From assembly GCF_900109295.1 (NCBI RefSeq), contig NZ_FOIZ01000002.1, positions 868,001 to 932,000 on the forward strand: a stretch of 64,000 nucleotides of DNA. The letters are read 5' to 3'. This DNA is from Cognatiyoonia koreensis (lineage in GTDB: Bacteria; Pseudomonadota; Alphaproteobacteria; Rhodobacterales; Rhodobacteraceae). The translations under genes and the position numbers were made by a program. Positions 34,980 to 43,704 of this stretch are shown here, piece by piece (the stretch's first letter is position 1; every line of letters begins with the position of its first letter). The notes under the pieces are model-generated. The model was not told where the DNA came from. It saw nothing but the letters and a program-made list of their open reading frames with translations, and searched no databases.

Positions 34980-35822
34980 TTATAACCGCAAACCCAGAAT
35001 CTCGCGCGCTTGTGCCACTGTCGCGACAGGGCGGTCATACTTTGCGCAAAACGCGGCTGCACGGGTGATAAGTGCCGCGTTCGAAGGTGCCAGTGTGTCA
35101 CGATCCAGCCGAACGTTGTCTTCAAGGCCGGCACGTGTATGACCACCCGCAGCGATCGCCCATTCGTTCACCATCACTTGCGCCGCACCGACACCGGCAG
35201 CACACCAAGGGGCGTCCGGAGCACGGGATTGCATGGTCTGCACGTAGAAATCGAAAACAGCCTTGTCCGCCGGCATCGCGTTCTTCACCCCCAAGACGAA
35301 CTGCACATAGAGGCGACCATAAAGCGCGCCGGCCTTGTGCATCCTGATCGCAGCGAGGATATGACTGAGGTCAAAAGCCTCGATTTCAGGCGTGACCTCG
35401 TAGGTCTGCATCTCATTTGCAAGCCATGCGATCAGCTCTGGCGGGTTCTCATAAACGCGGGTCGGGAAATTGTTCGATCCCACCGCCAACGACGCCATAT
35501 CGGGGCGCAAAGGTAGCATACTGCCACGTTCCGCCCCGGCACCGGATCGCCCGCCGGTCGAAAACTGGATAATCACGTCGGGACAATGGGTCCTCAACCC
35601 TTCTTGCAAAGCGGCGAACCGATCAGGATCACTGCTTGGGGTCTCATCATCGTTGCGCACATGGGCGTGAATGATGCTCGCCCCTGCCTCGAAAGCGGCA
35701 TGGCTGCTTTCGATCTGCTCGCTCAGACTGATCGGTACTGCGGGGTTATCGGACTTACGAGGAACTGACCCCGTGATCGCACAACATAGAATGCAGGGCT
35801 TTCCGGCATATGCAGACATCAA
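34980..35822 (-). CDS. BKACE family (3-keto-5-aminohexanoate cleavage) enzyme
   Basis: A 280-aa TIM-barrel protein of the former DUF849 family. HAHVRNDDETPSSDPDRF holds the zinc-binding His pair, GGHTRAGLEDN the C-terminal loop, and STGGRSGAGAERG the substrate region. BKACE enzymes cleave beta-keto acids with acetyl-CoA, giving acetoacetate and a new CoA thioester. Substrates vary: aminohexanoate in lysine fermentation, dehydrocarnitine and others. No partner genes of a given pathway are next to it. It is encoded just upstream of, and in the same direction as, the imuA cassette, whose promoter lies between. Confidence 0.85.
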   Translation of the reverse strand: MMSAYAGKPCILCCAITGSVPRKSDNPAVPISLSEQIESSHAAFEAGASIIHAHVRNDDETPSSDPDRFAALQEGLRTHCPDVIIQFSTGGRSGAGAERGSMLPLRPDMASLAVGSNNFPTRVYENPPELIAWLANEMQTYEVTPEIEAFDLSHILAAIRMHKAGALYGRLYVQFVLGVKNAMPADKAVFDFYVQTMQSRAPDAPWCAAGVGAAQVMVNEWAIAAGGHTRAGLEDNVRLDRDTLAPSNAALITRAAAFCAKYDRPVATVAQAREILGLRL

Positions 35823-36057
35823 TATCCCTTTTTAGCAGCGTTCTGGAAACAAGTACGGCCTCATGATCTTCCGCGCATTTCGAAATGACTGCAAGGATGG
35901 GGGCATTACCAATGCAAACACGCTAAAACGGCGCGGCGAAAAGAGGAAATTCCGAACCATCTGGCCCAGGCGAAATGACGTGCAGGTAACCCATTCACGC
36001 TTAAGTCAAACTTTACCTTCTTAAGGCAAACAGACGCGCAATGTATGCGTGAGAGTA

Positions 36058-38190
36058 ATGCAATCAAATCCTGATCAAATCGCTGACCTGACCGCAATGC
36101 AGGAACTCGTGGAACGCGGGTTGCTACTCCTCGCTTTCGAAGAGGCGGAGTGCCAAATCCTCGTGTTCGATGCCGCTTCGCGGCGCGTGATTGCGGCGAA
36201 CAAACAGGCTCAGGCGCTTCTGGGTGCGACCATGCGCACGCTGCAAAAACAGCACATCACCGATGTCATTCCAAAGGTTGATCCCGTCCGGTTCCAGCGA
36301 ATCCTGTCGAGGGTCCAACGGCGCAGGACGCAATCGGCGTCTCTGCGGTGCCGCCTCGGGGGCGATGCACCGCAAATGGCAGATGTTGGGATACGATATG
36401 TGCCCGGCAAGAAAGACAGTCTCATCGTCTTCATCCGCGACCTGACACTGGCAAGCGCTGCAAAGCGGCAAGCCGATCTGGCAGAAGACAGGCTGCAAAC
36501 CGCGATTGAGGCGCTGACCGACGGCTTCATCCTCTTTGACGCTGATGATCGGCTGGTGATGTGCAATGACCGCTACAGGGAACTCTACAAGGAAAGCTCT
36601 CCGGCCCTCGTCTCGGGTGCAAAGCTTGAAGATATCCTGCGATATGGGCTGCGCAACAACCAATACGCGTTGGGCTTTGGCACTGAAGATGAATGGGTTG
36701 CCCGGCAGGTGGAGGCATTCAAAAACCTCAGTATGTCCAGCGAGCAGCGCCTGAACGATGGGCGTTGGCTGCGCGTGGTGGAACGGCCGACGGCCGATGG
36801 AGGCCGCGTTGGCTTGCGGATCGACATCACGCATCTCAAGGAACAGCAGGACGAATTGCGCCGCTTGTCACGTACGGACGACCTAACCGGCCTATTGAAC
36901 CGGCGGGGTCTGTCGCGTCGGATCGAGGTGTTGGCCGCAGGTGCCGCCGGCCCTGCAAGGCTGGCAATCCTACATGTCGATTTGGACCGCTTCAAGACAG
37001 TGAACGATACACTTGGCCATGATGCCGGCGATTTCGTGCTCCAACACTGCGCGCAGATTCTCTCTTCCGGACGCCCGCCTGCGGATGCCATCGCACGCGT
37101 GGGCGGCGACGAATTCATCCTCGTTATCCGAACAGAAAGGCCGGACAAGACGATCATTCGCTATGCGCGCAAGCTGATCAGTCTGTTGTCCGAACCAGTT
37201 ATGTTTCGCGAACAGGGTTGTAGTGTCGGGGCTTCGATCGGAATTTCCTTCATTAGCGAAGAAAATGCCATCGATTTTGGTGACGTGCTAACGGCGGCGG
37301 ATATCGCACTCAATCAAGCCAAGGCGCTTGGCGGGAGCGAAGCACTCGTCTTTCATCCAGATATGCGCGCGCAGATGATCCACCAGACGAATATGGCACG
37401 CGAAATTGAACGCGGTATCAAAAACAACGAATTTGTTCCGTTTTTCCAGCCGCAGATCGATACGTTCACCGACCAAATTCTTGGGTTCGAGGCGTTGATC
37501 CGCTGGCATCATCCAGTTCTTGGCACAGTGCCCGCATTTCAGTTCCTTCCAATCGCGCAACGTGCCGGGCTGACAGACGCGCTTGACGATGTCGTGATGG
37601 ATCGTGCCTGTGCGGCACTGCGAGATCTCAAGGAATGGGGGCTGCACGACCCCTGTATCAGTATCAACCTGTCGATGGGCCAGATCAGCGACCCGCGCAT
37701 CGTCACACGATTGGGAACCCACCTAAAACGTTATGGTGTCTGTACCGAAAACCTGCGCATCGAACTGCTGGAATCGACGTTGCTTGACGACAGATCGTCT
37801 ACAATCATTCAGAACGTGCATGCCCTGATCAAAGCTGGCTTCATGGTCGAGCTGGATGATTTCGGAACAGGACATGCTGCCATTGCGACACTGCGAAAAT
37901 TCGCCGTGTCTCGTATCAAGGTGGATCGCAGCCTCGTGCAAAACATTGATACTGATGCAGAACTTCAGGTTATCACCGCTGCGGTGATCAATCTCGCGAA
38001 ACGTCTCGGAATCGACGCTTTGGCTGAAGGAGTCGAAACCGTCCTCGAACAATCAACGCTGCAAAAGATGGGGTGCTTTCTAGCGCAAGGCTACCTGCAT
38101 GCGAAACCCATGTCGTTAAGTGATATCAAGCCATGGCTGCAGGCACGCGGGGACATCCCGATTGACGATTTCAGGGCCGGAACCGTCTAG
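36058..38190 (+). CDS. PAS-type GGDEF-EAL cyclic-di-GMP signalling protein
   Basis: A 710-aa cytoplasmic protein. Two PAS-like domains (about residues 30-130 and 140-255) are joined by a short linker, then come GGDEF (RTDDLTGLLNRRGL, IARVGGDEFILVI) and EAL (LGFEALIRWHHP, ELDDFGTGHAAI, then KVDRSLVQNID). Both catalytic signatures are intact. It lacks a membrane segment. ATG at 36058 is preceded by GAGAG; a GTG nine bases earlier is possible. Its stop shares CTAG with the stop of the convergent LacI gene. It is not closely similar in its PAS part to the other GGDEF-EAL protein in this window. Confidence 0.9.
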   Translation: MQSNPDQIADLTAMQELVERGLLLLAFEEAECQILVFDAASRRVIAANKQAQALLGATMRTLQKQHITDVIPKVDPVRFQRILSRVQRRRTQSASLRCRLGGDAPQMADVGIRYVPGKKDSLIVFIRDLTLASAAKRQADLAEDRLQTAIEALTDGFILFDADDRLVMCNDRYRELYKESSPALVSGAKLEDILRYGLRNNQYALGFGTEDEWVARQVEAFKNLSMSSEQRLNDGRWLRVVERPTADGGRVGLRIDITHLKEQQDELRRLSRTDDLTGLLNRRGLSRRIEVLAAGAAGPARLAILHVDLDRFKTVNDTLGHDAGDFVLQHCAQILSSGRPPADAIARVGGDEFILVIRTERPDKTIIRYARKLISLLSEPVMFREQGCSVGASIGISFISEENAIDFGDVLTAADIALNQAKALGGSEALVFHPDMRAQMIHQTNMAREIERGIKNNEFVPFFQPQIDTFTDQILGFEALIRWHHPVLGTVPAFQFLPIAQRAGLTDALDDVVMDRACAALRDLKEWGLHDPCISINLSMGQISDPRIVTRLGTHLKRYGVCTENLRIELLESTLLDDRSSTIIQNVHALIKAGFMVELDDFGTGHAAIATLRKFAVSRIKVDRSLVQNIDTDAELQVITAAVINLAKRLGIDALAEGVETVLEQSTLQKMGCFLAQGYLHAKPMSLSDIKPWLQARGDIPIDDFRAGTV

Positions 38191-39209
38191 GGCCGCCGCA
38201 ATGTATCGCCATATGCAAGGGTTGGGCTCAGGCTATGAACGGATTCACCGGTGTCGCGTCCCCCATGCCGGTCTGCAATCACCTGCGCGGCGCGTTGCCC
38301 GATTTCCCGCCGACAAGCATCCATGGTCGCCAATTGCCGGGGCAAACCGTCAAGAAGTTCCACACCGTTGAATGCGGCAAGTCCAACCTGACCGGGAATG
38401 TCGATACCTTGCTCTAGCAGATACAAAAGACCACCCGCTCCGATCATATCATTGGAATAATAGAGAAAATCAAGATCTGGCGAACGCTCCAGCATCGCTG
38501 CTGTCATTTCGCGACCCTTCGCTAGGGCAGACCCGCCGGAATAGAATTCCTGATCCGCGATCTCGATCCCCGCCTTCGCCAATGTGCGGGTGAACCCTTC
38601 GAACCTTTTGCGGGCCCGATGATCAAGCGGCATCTTCGTTCCCATGAAGCCGATCTTGCGATATCCCGCATTAATGATCGCCTCGGCCATCATGCGACCG
38701 GCCCGACGGTGCGAAATCCCGACGCAGGTATCCACGGGTTCACCGTCCACATCCATGATTTCGACAACAGGAATACCGGACTGGGCCAACATCGCGCGGG
38801 ATGCTTCCGTGTGTTCCAGCCCCGCGATAATCACGCCGGACGGACGCCAGGACAGCATCTCGAACAACACCTTTTCTTCCTTCTCTGGAAGATAATCGGT
38901 TACACCTACTACAGGTTGTAAGCCCGTGTCCTCAAGGACTTCGGAAATGCCGGACAGCACCTCTGGAAAAACCATATTCTTGAGTGAAGGGATGATGACA
39001 GCCACAAGGTTCACGCGTTGCGATGCCAGCGCCCCTGCAATCTTGTTGGGGACGTATCCCAATCGCTTTGCGGCTTCGCGAACCTTCGTCCGTGTTGCCT
39101 CGCTGACATCGCCTTTGTTGCGCAGAACACGGCTGACGGTCATTTCGCTGACACCCGATGCTTCGGAGACATCGCGCAGAGTGAGCGGGCGTTTTGGGGG
39201 ATGTGTCAC
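38187..39209 (-). CDS. LacI family transcriptional regulator
   Basis: A 340-aa repressor. The N-terminal helix-turn-helix and hinge read TLRDVSEASGVSEMTVSRVL and RLGYVPNKIAGALASQR, and the periplasmic-binding-like sugar domain fills residues 65-335. LacI proteins of this GntR-like type answer to sugar acids or sugars. If the integrated element is removed in thought, this gene and the tRNA lie only about 0.2-0.4 kb from the uronate operon that begins with uxaC, so it is a candidate regulator of that operon next to the GntR protein at its end. Confidence 0.88.
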   Translation of the reverse strand: MTHPPKRPLTLRDVSEASGVSEMTVSRVLRNKGDVSEATRTKVREAAKRLGYVPNKIAGALASQRVNLVAVIIPSLKNMVFPEVLSGISEVLEDTGLQPVVGVTDYLPEKEEKVLFEMLSWRPSGVIIAGLEHTEASRAMLAQSGIPVVEIMDVDGEPVDTCVGISHRRAGRMMAEAIINAGYRKIGFMGTKMPLDHRARKRFEGFTRTLAKAGIEIADQEFYSGGSALAKGREMTAAMLERSPDLDFLYYSNDMIGAGGLLYLLEQGIDIPGQVGLAAFNGVELLDGLPRQLATMDACRREIGQRAAQVIADRHGGRDTGESVHSLSPTLAYGDTLRRP

Positions 39210-39311
39210 GTTGGCTTGTCCTGTCGTCAGTTATCCTTGTCTAGCGCCCATTGCATACTTGTCCAAGCCCACCGTTGACGGATCGTGATTTCATTGGCAC
39301 TCAGGGCAGAA

Positions 39312-39388
39312 GATCCCGTGGCTCAACTGGACAGAGCAGCCCCCTCCTAAGGGGCAGGTTGCAGGTTCGAATCCTGCCGGGGTCGCCA
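39312..39388 (+). tRNA. tRNA-Arg (anticodon CCT)
   Basis: A 77-base cloverleaf with encoded CCA. The acceptor arms GATCCCG and CGGGGTC pair with one G-T. The anticodon stem GCCCC/GGGGC holds the loop CTCCTAA with anticodon CCT, which reads AGG. The T arm GCAGG-TTCGAAT-CCTGC is perfect. The last 47 bases are also the left attachment repeat of the integrative element, whose insertion keeps the tRNA whole. Confidence 0.95.
39342..39388 (+). repeat. Left attachment repeat (attL) within tRNA-Arg
   Basis: Forty-seven bases, from CCCTCCTAAGG through the encoded CCA, identical to 51836-51882. The bases outside differ on both sides (CAGCC versus GGTT before, AAAC versus TTTC after), which fixes the repeat limits. 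Confidence 0.92.
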
Positions 39389-39425
39389 AAACTGCCTGAA
39401 AAATATGGCTTATTTTCAGCCTGTT

Positions 39426-39509
39426 GTGCAGAAGCGTGCAGAAACGCCCGTTTCGTTTTCCGCCGAATTCTCCGAAAACGGGCGAAATCTCGTACAAAAC
39501 CTGTACAAA
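39426..39509 (+). repeat. Direct and inverted repeats beside attL (integrase arm sites, possible oriT)
   Basis: Two 10-bp direct repeats (GTGCAGAAGC at 39426-39435 and GTGCAGAAAC at 39436-39445) precede a perfect 9-bp inverted repeat (CGCCCGTTT 39445-39453 and AAACGGGCG 39476-39484). Two GTACAAA copies, exactly 11 bases apart, follow at 39492-39498 and 39503-39509. GTACAAA also occurs near the right end. The GTACAAA copies look like integrase arm sites. The others may belong to an origin of transfer or excision control; this cannot be decided by eye. Confidence 0.5.
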
Positions 39510-39543
39510 ATTCGCACGTCCGTGCGGCTTTTGGGGCGTTCTC

Positions 39544-40398
39544 ATGAGTTGGCGCGTGGCGAATGCGTGTGCGGAGCGGAAGTTCGGGAGTGCGACGCGC
39601 AAGCAGATCATCATGTTCCTTGCGGATAAGGCGAGTGATGACGGCTCAGGCATCTGGTGTTCCAAGGGGACGATCCAGCGGCATACGGAGCTTGGAGAGA
39701 CCACCGTCAAGCGGACGATCCGGGATTTCCTGAAGGAAGGCATTCTGGTCGATACTGGCGCGCGTGGGTGCAAGAACGGCTTCACGGTCGTTTACCGGAT
39801 CGATCTGGCTGTGGTCGAGGCGCTGGCACTGACCGCCGAGCCCGAAATCGAGACGGGGGCCACTGTGGACCCCGTCCGGACTGGACCCGGTACGGGGGCC
39901 ACAGTGGCCGGGGTACCGGGGCCACCACGGCCCCCAAACCATCCTAAAACCATCCATAAACCACCTACGTGCGAGCGCGAGGCGGCGGAGGATGAAGAAG
40001 CTGAGAAGGTGTTGGCCTGCTATCCGCCCGACCGTATGCGCGGGAAGGCTGAGTGTCTTGGGCGGATCAGGGACATCCTTGATGCTGGGACAGAGGTTGA
40101 GGACCTGTTGCAGGCTGTGACGGCCTACGCGACTGAGAGCGCGGGCTTCACCCGGTCTAAAGTCAGTTTCTCAGACAACTGGTTCAAGTCAGGGCGTTGG
40201 CAGGCCTATGCTGAAAACATCGCCAAGAACCGGGAAGAGACGAAGGCGAAGGAAGCGGAGGTGCTGGCAGGCTTGGCGAACTGGGTGACGGACAAGCACC
40301 CTCTTTGCCGCCATATCACACCCGGCCAGATTGACGCGCTCTTGGCCGCTGAGTTGGTGACACAGGCGCAAATTCAGGCGGCGGGCCTTAGATCATGA
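39544..40398 (+). CDS. Helix-turn-helix protein of the mobile element, possible replication/mobilization initiator
   Basis: A 284-aa protein starting MSWRVANACAERKFGSATRK. Residues 20-90 form a winged-helix-like domain (IIMFLADKASDDGSGIWCSK, then QRHTELGETTVKRTIRDFLK), typical of plasmid and island HTH proteins that are often called replication proteins. A Pro/Gly-rich linker (about residues 105-150) repeats GATV-PV-TGP units and is coded by repetitive GC-rich DNA. The C-terminal part (about 165-284) is helical. It is first in the mobilization operon and overlaps mobC by ATGA. An upstream in-frame start is possible, but the ATG at 39544 lies just past the repeats. Confidence 0.65.
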   Translation: MSWRVANACAERKFGSATRKQIIMFLADKASDDGSGIWCSKGTIQRHTELGETTVKRTIRDFLKEGILVDTGARGCKNGFTVVYRIDLAVVEALALTAEPEIETGATVDPVRTGPGTGATVAGVPGPPRPPNHPKTIHKPPTCEREAAEDEEAEKVLACYPPDRMRGKAECLGRIRDILDAGTEVEDLLQAVTAYATESAGFTRSKVSFSDNWFKSGRWQAYAENIAKNREETKAKEAEVLAGLANWVTDKHPLCRHITPGQIDALLAAELVTQAQIQAAGLRS

Positions 40399-40868
40399 GC
40401 ACAACCGATTCCACCGAAGCGCAAACAGCAAGGCGACCCATGTCATACGCTGGCGCTGCTGACACGGGACCTTGCGAGGGGCGGCACGCCTCCCCTTCGA
40501 ACCCCACCGGCGCGGGCAAAGCCCCCGCCAAAGAGCCGCTGACCGAGACCTTCGTCTTCCGCTGCACCGCGTCCGAGAAGGCCCAACTGCGCGCCAAGGC
40601 CGAGGCCGCTGGCCTGCCTGCCTCGACCCTCCTGCGCGAGGCGCTTGGTCTCACTGAAGCCCGTCGCCGCAAGCCGATCCCGCGCGTCGATCCGGCGCTG
40701 GTGCTGGCCGTCGGGCGTATCGGCGGCAACCTCAACCAGATTGCGCGCTGGCTGAACCACGCCATGAAGGTCGGGCGCACCGACCTCGACACGCTCACCG
40801 TTGCGCGCCGCCTCGTAGTGATTGAACGCCAGCTTGCCGCGCTTCTCGATGAGGCGCGGCAGTGCTGA
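40395..40868 (+). CDS. mobC: MobC-like relaxosome protein
   Basis: A 157-aa protein with a disordered first 45 residues and then a ribbon-helix-helix/MobC region: TFVFRCTASEKAQLRAKAEA and VGRIGGNLNQIARWLNHAM (near residue 112), the latter strongly conserved in MobC proteins. Such proteins bind oriT and help the relaxase to open the strands. The start overlaps the upstream HTH gene by four bases, and the end overlaps the relaxase gene by seven. Confidence 0.85.
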   Translation: MSTTDSTEAQTARRPMSYAGAADTGPCEGRHASPSNPTGAGKAPAKEPLTETFVFRCTASEKAQLRAKAEAAGLPASTLLREALGLTEARRRKPIPRVDPALVLAVGRIGGNLNQIARWLNHAMKVGRTDLDTLTVARRLVVIERQLAALLDEARQC

Positions 40869-42415
40869 TCAAGTTCTTCCCCAACGGCAAAGGCGCGGGC
40901 GCAGGGCCGGTCGGTTACCTCGTGGCCAAGCGCGTTCTGGCCTATGACGGCAACCGCGACCTGATCCGCGATGCGGACGGCCAGCCCAAGACCGTCATGC
41001 GCGATCCACTGCCCGAGGTCCTGCGCGGTAATCCTGAGCGCACCGAAGCCCTGATCGACGCCAGCCGCCACCAATGGACCTACCGCGCGGGCGTGATCAG
41101 CTTTGCCGACAGCGACACCCCGACAGAGGACCAGCAGGCAGACGTCATGGACGCGTTCGAGCGGCTGGCCTTCGCGGGGCTGGACCCCGAGCAATATGAA
41201 GTGCTCTGGGTCCGCCATCGCCACGAAGGCCGGGTCGAGCTTCACTTCTGCACGCCGCGCCTGGAACTGACGACGGGCAAGAGCCTCAACATCGCACCCC
41301 CGGGCTATCAGGACGCCTATGACAGTCTGCGCGATGTGATGAACCAGCGCCACGGCTGGGCCGACCCAATGGAGCTGGAGCGCACCCAAGAGGTGCGTGA
41401 AACCGTCGAGGCCACAACCCGCGCGCAAGGCCGCGACGAACTGCACACCTGGATACAAGACCAGATCGATATGGGCCTGATCGCGGATCGCGCGTCCATG
41501 ATCGACGCACTCACCGACGCGGGCTTCGATCTGCCCCGCACCGGCAAGGCCTACATCACCGTCCGGGACCCCGACACCGGCGAGCGCTGGCGGTTGAAAG
41601 GAGAGATTTTCCATGAAGACTGGCAAGCCGACCCGGCTGAGCGAGAAACTGAACGCGGAGCTCGACACGATCCGGGCCGAACACGTCGCCTCGATCTCGT
41701 CCCAGCTCAAAGGCTTCAGGATCGATTTGAAGAACATTGTGGGCGCCGCGCAGCATACCATCGCGAGCGATACGCGCCGCTTTCAGACCGAGACGGTGAG
41801 TATTTTCGAGATGCGGCTGAGATCGATCCGTCTCTGGCTGACGATCTCGCCCTGGCTGATCGCGGCGATGGTGCTGACGGGGATCGCCTTGATGATGGCC
41901 GCGAGCTTTTTCTGGACGGTGCACCTGACGCGCTCGGAGCTGACGGAACTGGGCCTGACAAGGATCGAACGGCCCGAGGGGACCTGGCTGATCCTGGACC
42001 CATCGAAGACGCGCCTACGCACCTGCACGATGGGCGAGAGACACGTCACCTGCATTCGGATCGAGGAGGATTAGATGACCCAACTCACAGCCTTGGAACG
42101 CGACTTGCTCGCTTGCGTCGAGCGGTTGGTGACGGCCTCAGAGGCCTCCGCGAGGGATTTGACCGCCTTGGAGACACGCTCGACTGGCAGGATCGAGAGG
42201 GAGCTGGCTGGCTTGAAAGACTGCGTGACCTTGCTCATTCGTTCACAAGCCGCATCCATGAAGGCCTTGAGCGGATTGCTGAACGAGGAAGCGAGCTACA
42301 AGACGCTGGACGAGAGCTTGCAGCAGAGCTTGACCTTAGCGAAGGCCGCCGCCGAGAGATTGAGGGACAGCTAGACAGCCAGGAGGCGCATGCGGAGAGG
42401 GGACTTACGCACTAG
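40862..42415 (+). CDS. Relaxase/mobilization nuclease
   Basis: A 517-aa protein. The N-terminal 250 residues are a relaxase domain: GPVGYLVAKRVLAYDG at the start and WVRHRHEGRVELHF (near residue 120), with the His residues that bind the metal. It should nick oriT and lead the strand into a recipient. The C-terminal half is very charged (Asp/Arg/Glu-rich) and low in complexity. Two further genes are nested in another frame at 41613-42074 and 42075-42374 inside this half, so its unusual composition may partly reflect the overlap. Mob family was not determined. Confidence 0.85.
   Translation: MLIKFFPNGKGAGAGPVGYLVAKRVLAYDGNRDLIRDADGQPKTVMRDPLPEVLRGNPERTEALIDASRHQWTYRAGVISFADSDTPTEDQQADVMDAFERLAFAGLDPEQYEVLWVRHRHEGRVELHFCTPRLELTTGKSLNIAPPGYQDAYDSLRDVMNQRHGWADPMELERTQEVRETVEATTRAQGRDELHTWIQDQIDMGLIADRASMIDALTDAGFDLPRTGKAYITVRDPDTGERWRLKGEIFHEDWQADPAERETERGARHDPGRTRRLDLVPAQRLQDRFEEHCGRRAAYHRERYAPLSDRDGEYFRDAAEIDPSLADDLALADRGDGADGDRLDDGRELFLDGAPDALGADGTGPDKDRTARGDLADPGPIEDAPTHLHDGRETRHLHSDRGGLDDPTHSLGTRLARLRRAVGDGLRGLREGFDRLGDTLDWQDREGAGWLERLRDLAHSFTSRIHEGLERIAERGSELQDAGRELAAELDLSEGRRREIEGQLDSQEAHAERGLTH
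41613..42074 (+). CDS. MobB-like membrane protein nested inside the relaxase gene
   Basis: A 153-aa protein in a different frame, wholly inside the relaxase gene. It has AGGAGAG nine bases before its ATG. Residues 1-65 are helical and charged (KLNAELDTIRAEHVASISSQ). A strong hydrophobic pair of spans follows (LWLTISPWLIAAMVLTGIAL, continuing to about residue 105), then a small soluble end. RSF1010 likewise has a membrane-associated MobB coded within mobA. The same role, bringing the relaxosome to the membrane, is inferred. Its stop lies just before the next nested gene, which is in the same frame. Confidence 0.72.
   Translation: MKTGKPTRLSEKLNAELDTIRAEHVASISSQLKGFRIDLKNIVGAAQHTIASDTRRFQTETVSIFEMRLRSIRLWLTISPWLIAAMVLTGIALMMAASFFWTVHLTRSELTELGLTRIERPEGTWLILDPSKTRLRTCTMGERHVTCIRIEED
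42075..42374 (+). CDS. Second nested small protein in the relaxase gene
   Basis: A 99-aa helical, probably coiled-coil protein (MTQLTALERDLLACVERLVT) read in the same frame as the MobB-like gene and inside the 3' part of the relaxase gene. A GAGGAGG site sits a few bases before the ATG, which follows the upstream TAG directly. No known family was recognised. The strong ribosome-binding site and direct coupling to the MobB-like gene argue that it is translated. It may be an accessory mobilization protein. Confidence 0.6.
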   Translation: MTQLTALERDLLACVERLVTASEASARDLTALETRSTGRIERELAGLKDCVTLLIRSQAASMKALSGLLNEEASYKTLDESLQQSLTLAKAAAERLRDS

Positions 42416-42464
42416 GACCTAAGGTCGGAAGTTCGGGCAACACCTGATGACGTCAATATGGGCG

Positions 42465-43124
42465 TCAAAACAAAGCAGACGAATTCATCACCAACCCATC
42501 GTGAAGTGCTGCATCTAGAACTTTCTTTCTAAGTTTGGCTCTAAGTTTTTTTCTGCCAGGCGTCTCAGCGGGTGGTACCTCTGTACAGGCGATTTCAGCG
42601 TGTGATGGATTGTCCGATAGACCAGTATCATAGACTGCGATCGCACGCTCATTATCGTGATTAATGCGGCGGATGTTCTCGACTGACAGCTCAATTGAAC
42701 CATGGTTCGCCTTTTTTGGGCTATCTTCGACTAGTCTTTCCGCCCGTAGGTCATAGTCCTCAAGTGTAGTGTGAGCTTTTCGGTCTGTAGATATGCCATT
42801 GCTCATCCGGCTTTCGAAAAGCGTTGGTTCGACCCGACCATCATGAGCCACAAAGCCTTTGCTGGTCACGACTGTGACCAAGGTTTCACTATCCAACACT
42901 GGTCCCGGTGAATCCGAGCTTACTGAAACAACCTCGCATTCGCAGCGGGGATGTGCTTTTCCAAGTTCGCTCCAAAACTCCTTTCCGATCTCGCCCCTAC
43001 GCCCAAAGAACGTCCTGCAATCAGTTTCCTTGCTGTTGGCGGTGGTGCTGCCCCAGAAATTCGGAAAGAACCTTCCAAATACCGCTCGTACTAGGTTCAG
43101 CAACGTTCTCAATTCCCTCTTCAA
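42465..43124 (-). CDS. Hypothetical protein, last gene of the unknown three-gene cargo operon
   Basis: Up to 219 aa if read from a TTG at 43124, which would overlap the upstream gene by 104 bases; the true start may lie later, but no in-frame ATG exists until codon 107. The middle part reads VLDSETLVTVVTSKGFVAHD, the end is basic (RKKLRAKLRKKVLDAALHDG). No signal peptide, membrane span or known domain was recognised. It belongs with the two genes upstream, which are in the same direction and overlap. Confidence 0.5.
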   Translation of the reverse strand: MKRELRTLLNLVRAVFGRFFPNFWGSTTANSKETDCRTFFGRRGEIGKEFWSELGKAHPRCECEVVSVSSDSPGPVLDSETLVTVVTSKGFVAHDGRVEPTLFESRMSNGISTDRKAHTTLEDYDLRAERLVEDSPKKANHGSIELSVENIRRINHDNERAIAVYDTGLSDNPSHAEIACTEVPPAETPGRKKLRAKLRKKVLDAALHDGLVMNSSALF

Positions 43125-43704
43125 TCAGTTCGATTTCATCTGAGTCATCGCCCCAGCACATTGTTGTTCGGCCGGAGCCGTCGAAGTTTAGCTCCGCGTA
43201 GCCAGAAGGGCCGTGCCAGTACATTGCGATCTCCCCATCAGGGCTGGGTGCAGCACTTCGAGGTTCACTACCAGAAAACCGCCGTCGAAATTCATCCAGG
43301 AAGTTCAGCGTGGCGTAGATCGCAGGGAGTGGGATCTCTTTTGCCCCGTCTCCGTCCCAATCGTCGCTGTAGGAGAGAAATTCTCTGACGCGGGATTCCA
43401 GCCTTGATGCTTGGTCTTCAGTGTACTGATTTGACCACAACCGAGTTGCTGGAGCGGCTGTTGCGTTCGGTTCCACTCGACCCAACTCTCGAAGCCGGGC
43501 CCGATTGGCTGCATGCTCGTATTCGGCGATTGCAATACGCCCAGCATGCCGCGGTGCGTACCATGCATCGGCAGACTGTTCGACCTTGCTTACCCAGTCT
43601 CTTGCTTTGTATTCATCAGTATGGAGGTCGGACAGTTTTTCCAGTACGTCGGTCGCGGATATTGACCGCCAAGTTTGAAGTTCGCTTGTGCTATCTGACA
43701 TCAT
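43021..43704 (-). CDS. Hypothetical protein in the three-gene cargo operon
   Basis: A 227-aa protein, soluble and acidic. Notable stretches are FLSYSDDWDGDGAKEIPLPA (residues 108-127) and GEIAMYWHGPSGYAELNFDG (about 155-175). The first resembles a motif seen in uncharacterised proteins encoded beside TIGR04255-type genes; I could not check this. It starts four bases inside the end of the upstream gene and overlaps the next one. The DNA is more A+T-rich than in the relaxase module. Confidence 0.6.
   Translation of the reverse strand: MMSDSTSELQTWRSISATDVLEKLSDLHTDEYKARDWVSKVEQSADAWYAPRHAGRIAIAEYEHAANRARLRELGRVEPNATAAPATRLWSNQYTEDQASRLESRVREFLSYSDDWDGDGAKEIPLPAIYATLNFLDEFRRRFSGSEPRSAAPSPDGEIAMYWHGPSGYAELNFDGSGRTTMCWGDDSDEIELIEEGIENVAEPSTSGIWKVLSEFLGQHHRQQQGN

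Noticed and set aside
41556..41924. Minus-strand coding regions opposite the relaxase gene
   Set aside because: Long open frames are common opposite GC-rich genes; no ribosome-binding site or recognisable protein was found, in contrast with the two nested plus-strand genes.
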